The notes beneath the pieces are model-generated. The model worked only from the letters and a program-made list of their open reading frames with translations, was not told the origin of the DNA and did not search any database. This document shows, piece after piece, positions 56,808-64,000 of a stretch of DNA of 64,000 nt. The translations under genes and the position numbers were made by a program. Numbering within the stretch: position 1 is the stretch's first letter; every line of letters begins with the position of its first letter. Source of the stretch: Heterotrichella gracilis (lineage: Eukaryota > Sar > Xanthophyceae > Tribonematales > Xanthonemataceae); assembly GCA_032358255.1 (NCBI GenBank), contig JAULBX010013983.1, positions 32,825 through 96,824 on the forward strand, written 5' to 3'.

Positions 56808-59800
56808 ATGCACACCCGTACTGCCATGCCAAGCTCTGGCACGCACCTCCAGGCTTTCAGACAACAGCCAGTCGCTTCTCGCCCCCCCACCAGGCGGCCA
56901 TGCAGTGCCCAGAGGCGGCGGTCTGTCGTGCCACGGGCGGTGGCTGCATCCCCACCCACAGAGCAGCTCCTGGCAGTGAACCAGGTACCCCCACCACCCA
57001 CCCCACCACCCACCCACCTCCCACCCACCAACTCAGGTCACCTACCATCTGCACGCACCACCCATTCCAGTTTCCCTCCTGCAATCCATACCCTCTGCCC
57101 TCCTCCACACCCAGCTGCCCACTCCATCCCTTCACACCCTCTCTCACCCATGCGCCTCGGCCGCCCTCCGTCGCGCAGTTTCCCCTCGCCCTCCCCTCAT
57201 TTTCTGCCAATTTTCTCCCTTGCAGGTTCTTGAAGAGCTTGTGCTTGCACGGGACCTGTCCATACACCAGACACGCGCAACGCTGGAGGTAGGGGCCGGG
57301 GAGTACCCTATAAACCCTAAACCCTAACTGTAAATCCCAAACCCTAAAAGGAAGCTTGTGCTGGTGCGCAACCTGTCCAGTGCAACACTGGAGGTAGGGG
57401 CGGGAGTACCCTATTTACTCTAAACCCTAACTATAAATCCCAAACCCTAAAGAGGAGTTTGTGCTGGTCCAGTGCAACACTGGAGGTAGGGGCTTGGTAG
57501 GACTACATAAATCCCAGTGCCTAAGCAGGTCATGCTTACTACTGAATTTCTCAAATCTAGGGTTTGCCAAGCGTTCTTTGTGGCTGGCTAGGGAGTGCGG
57601 TCATGTCGTAGACATGTGATTTGAATCTGCAGATGGCGAGCACATTGCGTGAAGAAATGCAGGTGCGGATGCCGCAGTAGCATTTACACTCACCATGCAC
57701 TGGTGATCACTGCAATGCATCTGAATATCTTCACGCAATGTGCTCGCCATCTGACTGACAATTGCATCCCAACTGCAACATGATAGCCATTTTAGTCTGG
57801 CTGTGATGCCTGATTGCATGCGACTGACCTAAACCCTACCCTAAACTACCTCCCCCCCCACCCACCCAGGGAGCTTCTGGATGCTGACAATAAGATGCAG
57901 ATAAAATTGACTCAACCCTAGACCATGAACCCTAAACAACACGAACACCCTAGACCCTTGACAGACCTCGTTTACTTGTGCCTTAGGAGCTTCTGGATGC
58001 CGACAACCAGGTGCAGATGGCGGCATTCCTCGTGCTGCTAAGGGCAAAGGTGGGCGGGACCAAAACCCTAATGCGCTAGGATGTGAAACCCTGCACAGTG
58101 GCCAGTGTCCAAAGCAGTGCCAGGCGCATTAGTAGTATGAATACTAAATAAATTGTTTACGTTAGCGAATGTGATTATGCTGTAGGGTTGAGGGTGTGCG
58201 CGGTCTGACTAACAAGCGAAGTGAGGACCAGTTACGGAGCTACACCAGTGATTGCTTCGCTGCAGGGTGATATCAACCCAAGACCCTTCTCCAAAACCCT
58301 ACCCATCCCCATCCCGCAGGGTGAGACTGCCCAGGAGATTGCTGGGCTGGCGCAGGCGATGCAGTCCAAGGGGGTGCATGTGGATGCAGGAGGGGATGGT
58401 AGGTGGAAGGAGGGTTGGGGGGCAAAAGTGCCCTTGCAGTGCTTTGCTTGCATGCTTAGTGGGCGCGCAGTAGCAATGGCTACTGTTTGCACGCTCTGCC
58501 TATGCTGGAATCTTGCCATCCACCGATGTCTCAAAAGGATTGGTGAACAACTTCAAACAAATATGTCCTATTATTGCAAAAGAAAACAAGTGAAAAGGTG
58601 GGCATAGTGGGCTCCTGCGTCTCCCACCCACACACCCACTCACCCCTCCTGCAGTTGTGGACATAGTGGGTACCGGGGGGGATGGCATCGGCTCAGTCAA
58701 CATCTCAACAGGGGCCAGCGTTATTGCGGCTGCAGCGGGGGCGAAAGTGGCCAAGCATGGGAACCGGTCTGTGTCGAGTCTGTGTGGGAGTGCGGATGTG
58801 CTGGAGGTGGGTGGGGGTGGGGGTGGAGTGGGAACGGAGGAGGGGGGATGCGCTGGAGATGGGGTGGGTGTGGGGTAGGGGTGGGAAATTGCTGACAGGC
58901 CAGTGGTGCTCTGCATGAAATGGGGTAGTGCATGATGAACGCATCTGGGAATGTGGAGTTTTGACGTAAGATTACGATGATTGAATGAATTACCACAATC
59001 GCCGCAGTCATGTTCGGTCCAAGATTGCTGCTGCTGAATCCCTCCCCATTCTGATCATAACCATTTCCCCCCGTATCCATAGGCTCTGGGCGTTGTCATT
59101 GACCTGGGCCCCAAGGGGGTTGAGGCATGTTTGAAGGAGGCGGGGGTGGCGTTCATGTTTGCGCCCCGATACCACCCAGCCATGAAGGCGGTGGTGCCGG
59201 TCAGGAAAGCGCTCAAGGTACGGGTTTAGGATTTTAGGTGTTTAGGGTTTGGTGTTTGCGTCCCAATACCACCCAGCCATGAAGGCGGTGGTGCCGGTCA
59301 GGAAAGCGCTCAAGGTACGGGTTTAGGGTTTTGGGTGTTTAGGGTTTGGTGTTTGCGCCCCGATACCACCCAGCCATGAAGGCGGTGGTGCCGGTCAGGA
59401 AAGCACTCAAGGTACGGGTTTAGGGTTTTGGGTGTTTAGGGTTTGGTGTTTGCGCCCCAATACCACCCAGCCATGAAGGCGGTGGTGCCGGTCAGGAAAG
59501 CACTCAAGGTAAAGGTTTTGGCCTCAAAAGGTGTAATGTAAGTATTCTGGGTGTTGTGGGTGTGTGCATGCCCCAGGGTTTACATGTCAATGGTTTGGAA
59601 TTTAGAGTTTCCGTAGCAACCCTTGGCCAAATCCGGCACCACAGCACCTCCCTTAGAATTTAAAGACCACCGCCCAGGTACCGATCCATGAAGTAGTGGG
59701 CTTCTAACCATTTCAAATGACACTCTAGGCATGTCTTTCAACACAGGAGGCTGCTTCCGGGGAAGGCATTTGAACGCAAAGCGCACCGCCCTTCAGATCA

Positions 59801-60991
59801 AAGAACACACACAACCCACACATAAACACACCCTGTCATGACCTCCCAAATGCCCCCTTTTCCAGGTGCGCACCGCCTTCAACATCCTTGGCCCCATGAC
59901 CAACCCCGCGGGCGCCAAGTACGGCGTGATTGGCGTGTATTCACCTTCCATATCACACCTCATGGCGGACGCACTCATGGTGAGGACACCAGATCATGGT
60001 GGTTCAAATTCGACATTGATGTTCTTTTGCATCACGAGTGGAGGAGAACCTGTTGCTTTTAAATCGCGAATGGAGTAGAATCTGCTATTTTTGTTGGCTC
60101 TCACTTATCAATTGCAAGGATGTGAAAGTTATGCTGGGAAGGTGCCAGGTATTCACCCCCGTCCCCCGTCCCCGTCATATGTGCGCAGGTCCTGGGCATG
60201 AAAAAGGCCCTTGTGGTGCATTCCATGGGGCTGGATGAGCTGACCCCCATGGGGCCTGCAAATGCCGTGGAAATTTCCTGCATTTCTCACCCTCTGCCCC
60301 TTGTTTTGCGCAGGTCCTGGGCATGAAAAAGGCCCTTGTGGTGCATTCCATGGGGCTGGATGAGCTGACCCCCATGGGGCCCGCAGATGTGGTTGAGGTG
60401 ACCCCCGAGGGAAATGTGGCGTATTGCTTGGACCCCCTCCGGCTGGGGATCCCCAGGTGCACCGTCGAGGATTTGAAGGGGGGCGACCCCACCGTCAACG
60501 CGCAAATGCTGAGGGTGCGTGGCGACACTAACTCAACCTTTGAACAAACCCTAGAACATTGAATCTTTAATTCTGAAACCACAGGCAGGATACAGCAGAA
60601 GTGGTGTGGCAGGCTTGTGTGAAGTGGTGCCAAGGAAAAGAAAACGTGCCCTGACAACTAATACCAGCATTGATGATACCGTGCCCTGTTACCCTCAACC
60701 TCCAATTGGCCCCAGTCCTGAACCTGTACCCACACCCTTCTCCACCACAAAACCCTCACCGGCCCCCTCCCACCCCTCCAGGATGTGTTTGGCGGCGCTC
60801 GAGGCCCAGTGGCGGACGCCCTCAACCTGAACGCAGGCTTTGCGCTCGCTGCCTGCCAGGTGGCTCCCACACCCCAGGAGGGTATTCTAATGGCGCAGGA
60901 GGCGCAGAGGAGTGGGAAGGCGGGGGACACCCTTGCTGCGTGGGTGCGGGTCAGCCAAGAGCAGGCGGCGCTTGAGGGGAGAGGGGGGTGA
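56808..60991 (+). CDS. PAT1: anthranilate phosphoribosyltransferase, plastid-type (TrpD)
   Basis: Second committed step of tryptophan synthesis: anthranilate + PRPP to phosphoribosyl-anthranilate. Nine exons in phase, 397 aa: 56808-56984, 57226-57288, 57987-58049, 58320-58398, 58655-58806, 59083-59217, 59866-59979, 60314-60514, 60782-60991. The first 45 or so residues ([20 protein letters not shown]..., ending [12 protein letters not shown]) look like a chloroplast transit peptide. Seen: PRPP/substrate motif [105 protein letters not shown]. All catalytic-loop residues of the family appear present. Four of its eight introns hold copies of exon edges. Confidence 0.95.
57289..57510 (+). repeat. 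two extra donor-side copies of trpD exon 2
   Basis: The exon 2 end (AGCTTGTGCTTGC, ACCTGTCCA, GCAACGCTGGAGGTAGGGGC, 57,236-57,297) recurs at about 57,353-57,400 and 57,452-57,493, each ending CTGGAGGTAGGGGC. Between copies is AAACCCTAAACCCTAACTGT and its variant. The third copy has lost about 15 bases. Confidence 0.85.
57630..57756. repeat. 127-bp hairpin in a trpD intron
   Basis: CAGATGGCGAGCACATTGCG with TGAAGA (57,630-57,655) is repeated inverted and exactly at about 57,728-57,753. The inner flanks (GAAATGCAGGTGC and GCATCTGAATATC) remain partly complementary. The loop is about 70 bases. No convincing target duplication was seen. On both arms the sense reading resembles nothing known. Confidence 0.8.
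57868..57912 (+). repeat. acceptor-side copy of trpD exon 3
   Basis: GGGAGCTTCTGGATGCTGAC, AATAAGATGCAGAT copies the start of exon 3 (57,985-58,020: AGGAGCTTCTGGATGCCGAC, AACCAGGTGCAGAT) 116 bases upstream. AACCCTAAAC lies between. Confidence 0.8.
59157..59517 (+). repeat. 97-bp perfect-period repeat: exon 6 end plus intron start, four units
   Basis: Units start at 59,157, 59,254, 59,351 and 59,448 (GTTTGCGCCCCGATACCACC), each including the last 61 bases of exon 6, the AAG|GTA donor and a telomere-like intron start (TTTAGGGTTTTGGGTGTTTA). Divergence between units is only a few substitutions. Any of the four AAG|GTACGG or GTAAAGG donors could in principle be used; the first keeps the protein at family length. 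Confidence 0.95.
60184..60262 (+). repeat. acceptor-side copy of trpD exon 8
   Basis: GCGCAGGTCCTGGGCATGAA, AAAGGCCCTTGTGGTGCATT, CCATGGGGCTGGATGAGCTG, ACCCCCATGGGGCC is present at 60,184-60,258 and again, without a mismatch, at 60,309-60,382. The second copy continues in frame to the next donor; the first diverges into GCAAATGCCG. Spacing is about 126 bases. The perfect identity suggests the youngest duplication in the window. Confidence 0.9.
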
Positions 60992-62112
60992 TCACTGGGA
61001 TGTGGCTGTGGTGGGGTGTTTTGGTGGGGGTGGGGCCAGCCTTCAGCGCACAAGTCACAAGGGGTGGTGAGGAGATTTTAGGGTTTAGGGTATCCCAAAG
61101 GCGGGAAGGGGGTAGGAGGAGGACTGTTGTATCTATGTTTTTTTGTATCCTATTCCAACATTTATGCGGCATAGTGGAGGGGGTGCAATCAGGAGCTTAG
61201 GTAACTTGGGCCGGACTGGGTTGCTACCCTGAGGTAGGGTTTTTCTGCATATGTGCTCCCTCGATTTGGACTGGACCCTGCCCTACCCTAGGCGGGGACG
61301 TGTCATGCTATTGGAATAATTACAATCCATTGTAACTATGATTGATGCAGTGGTTTTGAAGGGGCAAGCTGGCCCTTGGGGACAGCACAATGCAATCACT
61401 GCACTCTAAAGAAAAGAAAAGAAAAGAAAAGAAAAACAAGGAGGAAACACGAGGCACCCAGTGGATGTTGCAGTCTGGCATGCTCGTAGCGCCACAAGTT
61501 GCATCGTGAATTGATGCTTAGCCAGATGCGTACCAATTATGCGTGGCCACAAGGCTGGATGCTCCAAGCTGCCAATTCTGGTTTTCAAAACTGGCAGGTG
61601 CCGCGCCTTTGTTGGGGCAATTTCTTACTTCTTCCTTCGAGATTAATGAAGCTGCATGGGCCGGGCCCTGGCGTTGGTCCCCACTGGCCTGACTTGGATA
61701 AACAAAAACCAAACACTATCGGAAAACTCAAACCTTTTCCAGCACTCCCTACCAGTCGAACTTGAAAAACTTGTCAAAAGGGGTATTCTGGCAGAATAAT
61801 ACCCATAATTAATCGTCTTTTAGGGTTTTCGGTGAACTCTAGGGTTGATAAACGTCAGCCCAAACCTTCCAGCGTGTTTTTGCCTTTATCTTGAAAGGAC
61901 CAGTCCCCAACGCAGCAAAGCAAGCCCGTTCCCTTTCAACGGCCACCATTCCATTCCCTTTCCGAAAGGCCTTTGGCTATCCACGTACCCTGCTCCATTC
62001 CCCACGCTGCGCACCACGCCACTGTATATGCATGCCATTATTGCTCTGCAGCATGACAAGGTCCGAACCACCGCCCGCCCAGTCTAGGCCGCAGCGCTAG
62101 CGGGGGGGAACG
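60992..62112. other. intergenic region with AAAAG microsatellite
   Basis: Holds the 3' UTR of trpD and the promoter of the ubiquitin protease. An (AAAAG)n tract lies at 61,408-61,437. No gene or RNA was recognised. TTTAGGGTTTAGGG-like sequence at 61,077-61,090 is a further interstitial telomeric motif. Confidence 0.55.
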
Positions 62113-63938
62113 ATGTGGGCGTTACGGGCGAAGAACGGGAACCACCCTTCCCAGTACTGCCCCCACATCAACCCGGACCAGGTCGTTCTCTCCCAGCCCC
62201 TGCAGCGCTTCGCAGTTCGCAGTGGGTTGGGCGCCAATGCAACCCCGCAGGTAATGCCGGAATCCCACGACTTTCCGCCCCAATCCACCCGCCTATTTGA
62301 AACTTGGTACCGCTTGTATTGGTGGGGATTGGAGGGGGGTGTGGGGGCGTGAACCGGGGTGGTGTGGGTGTTGCAGGATGGCTGTGGTTCGACCCAGGGC
62401 TGCCCGCCTGGCACCCACTTTGTGTGCATGAAGCGGGGCTGTGGAGCCTGTTTCGGAGACGGCGTTTCTCAGCTTGAGAAACACAGAGGCCTGAAGGGAA
62501 AAGGTGAGGTTTTGCACCTGCAGCGGGCGATCGCCTGCTCACCCCCCACTATACACTGGTTAATCTATACAATTGGGAGGCAACCAGGCTTTCAGGTGGA
62601 CGTGACTGTGACAGTGTCCCTCACAACCGGTGATCATGAACACGTAGGGAGGTTTGCATGCAACCTACGGGTGTGCATGGGGCAGGGTTGGATGCCCTAG
62701 AGGGTTTTGTTCAAGTGGTGGCGCCCACGCCTTATGCATGCGTTAACCCCACCCCTCGCAAGCTGCAACATACCTTCAGATAGGACAGGATCCTCTCTAC
62801 ATACACAGCAGTGACTGGTATCCATTACCTCTGCACCCGCCTACCATTGACACATGTGCAGGTTTCAAACCCTAGGCGATTTGCGGCTTCCATACAACCT
62901 TGTCCCCACACGATACCCTACACGAGCACCTCCCATACCCCCTACCTCATTCTCCACCCAAGAATCTGCACTGCGCAACCCCACCCCACACCTACACCCA
63001 AACCCTGTCGCCACAATACCCCACTGCCGAAAGCATCAAACCCTAGTCTGTGCTTCCCTCCCCTCCAGGCCACTCGCTCTTCCTCCACCCCTTGAGCCTG
63101 GATCTGTTTTGCCTGGACTGCAAGGACTTTGTGTACCACCCAGCACTCAAACAGGTGGGCACCAGAGTTTGGGCTAGGGTTTGTGGCTAGGGTGTAGCTG
63201 TGCCACCTAAGCGGAAGGGTTTGGCCCAGGGTTTGTGGAGGTGCACGCCGTACAACGCACCAGGTATGCACAGGGTCTGCTCCGCGCATCGCAAAGCGGT
63301 GTCCCCAAGCAGTAGGTACCCAAAACCTGTGGCCGTGTATCGACACCACATATCCGCAGAAGGAGTCTGAATTGCATGCATGTGAGTAACTAACATATCT
63401 TTAGAAGTGCAGCACACACACGCTTTCATTCATCACTCCCTGCTAAACCTTCCACCCTACCATGGCAGCAGAACGGCTTGCCAGGGGGGCGCAAGCGTGC
63501 GCGTGAAGAGGGGGGGAATGACACCAAGGGGGGGTGCGACAGCAAGCTGATGTGCATAGACAGGTAAGGGGGGGAAGGGGTTGCAAGGGGGACACAGAAA
63601 CCATAGTGTAACCCTCCACAGGGCGGCACGCAAAACCCTAAGGGTTCGAGATAAAAATTGGGCATTTATGCAAGGGGAAATGCATGGTGCAGAAAGCGAG
63701 AATGAAAATTTTAAGGTATTTGACCGAGTGTACACGTAAATGAGTCGCCCAGAAATCATGTCCGTTCTGGCGTGTCCTGGCATGCCGCACGCGTTCATTT
63801 CTTTCAAATGCCAAATCCCTCCCCGTTTTCTTTCCCTACAGGCCGCTCACCCTGATCGATCGCAGCGGCCCCGTCCCCTGCGGCCTGCGCGGCATTAACA
63901 ACCTGGGGAACACATGCTTCATGGGCACAGTGCTGCAG
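62113..63938 (+). CDS. UBP22: SAGA-type ubiquitin-specific protease (USP22/Ubp8-like), 5' part
   Basis: Deubiquitinase that, in the SAGA co-activator, removes ubiquitin from histone H2B (family knowledge). Five exons in phase before the window ends: 62113-62250, 62377-62503, 63069-63154, 63472-63563, 63842-63938; 180 aa so far. Seen: a ZnF-UBP domain with Cys/His ligands spread over exons 1-3 (YCPHINPDQ, CMKRGCGACF, SLDLFCLDCKDFVYHP); a Lys/Arg-rich spacer (GGRKRAREEGG); and the start of the USP catalytic domain with its Cys box CGLRGINNLGNTCFMGTVLQ, where the active-site Cys is that of NTCF. The last visible donor (CAG|GTGGGG) is followed by poly-G. The gene continues beyond the window, so the His box is not visible. 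Confidence 0.88.
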
Positions 63939-64000
63939 GTGGGGGGTGGGGGTGGTTGTTGTTGTTGGGGTTGTGGGGGGGGTGGGGGGGGGGGGGGGGG

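Noticed and set aside
63951-64000. Poly-G and GTTGTTG tract as a biological element
   Set aside because: It lies at the very end of the window and looks like low-complexity intron or a sequencing/assembly edge; nothing can be concluded.

Overview
The window is intron-dense nuclear DNA from a green alga (Chlorophyta in the broad sense; I cannot name the genus). The reasons are a pherophorin-like proline-rich extracellular segment, a CASTOR/POLLUX-type channel and a VARICOSE-type decapping scaffold (green-lineage forms), a PNGase with the plant-type C-terminal domain, a plastid-type TrpD with a transit-like leader, GT-AG introns throughout, and plant-type telomeric heptamers (TTTAGGG/CCCTAAA) scattered inside introns. 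The window is internal to a chromosome and its right end runs into a poly-G tract.

Layout. + strand, about 1.75-17.8 kb: one giant gene of about 27 exons (about 3,000 aa) for a proline-rich, Ig-like-repeat polycystin/TRP-type channel. + strand, 18.6-22.6 kb: sorbitol/L-iditol dehydrogenase. 23.7-28.1 kb: a 2.4-kb tandem duplication carrying two damaged F-box/LRR genes. + strand, 28.8-33.5 kb: cytosolic peptide:N-glycanase. - strand, 34.8-36.0 kb: unidentified multi-pass membrane protein. - strand, 36.8-37.4 kb: truncated (2/2) haemoglobin. - strand, 37.8-44.8 kb: CASTOR/POLLUX-like ion channel. - strand, 46.2-56.1 kb: VARICOSE/EDC4 mRNA-decapping scaffold, its 5' end facing that of plastid anthranilate phosphoribosyltransferase (+, 56.8-61.0 kb). 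+ strand, 62.1 kb to the end: 5' part of a SAGA-type ubiquitin protease (USP22/Ubp8). The genes are independent housekeeping or sensory genes and do not form a pathway.

The most striking signal is how the introns are built. In nearly every gene, introns carry one to four diverged tandem copies of the adjoining exon edge, usually with the splice site included and often next to telomere-like heptamers. In two cases (SDH 21,059-21,196 and PNGase 30,035-30,271) the intron is almost entirely a duplicated exon edge, with the old AG|GT serving as donor in one copy and as acceptor in the other. This is the expected signature of introns arising by tandem duplication of coding sequence. Separately, three short palindromic elements with 5-9-bp flanking direct repeats look like a small MITE family, and one has a telomere-like loop.

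Exon coordinates were derived by hand from splice signals, reading-frame continuity and remembered family conservation; no alignment was run.
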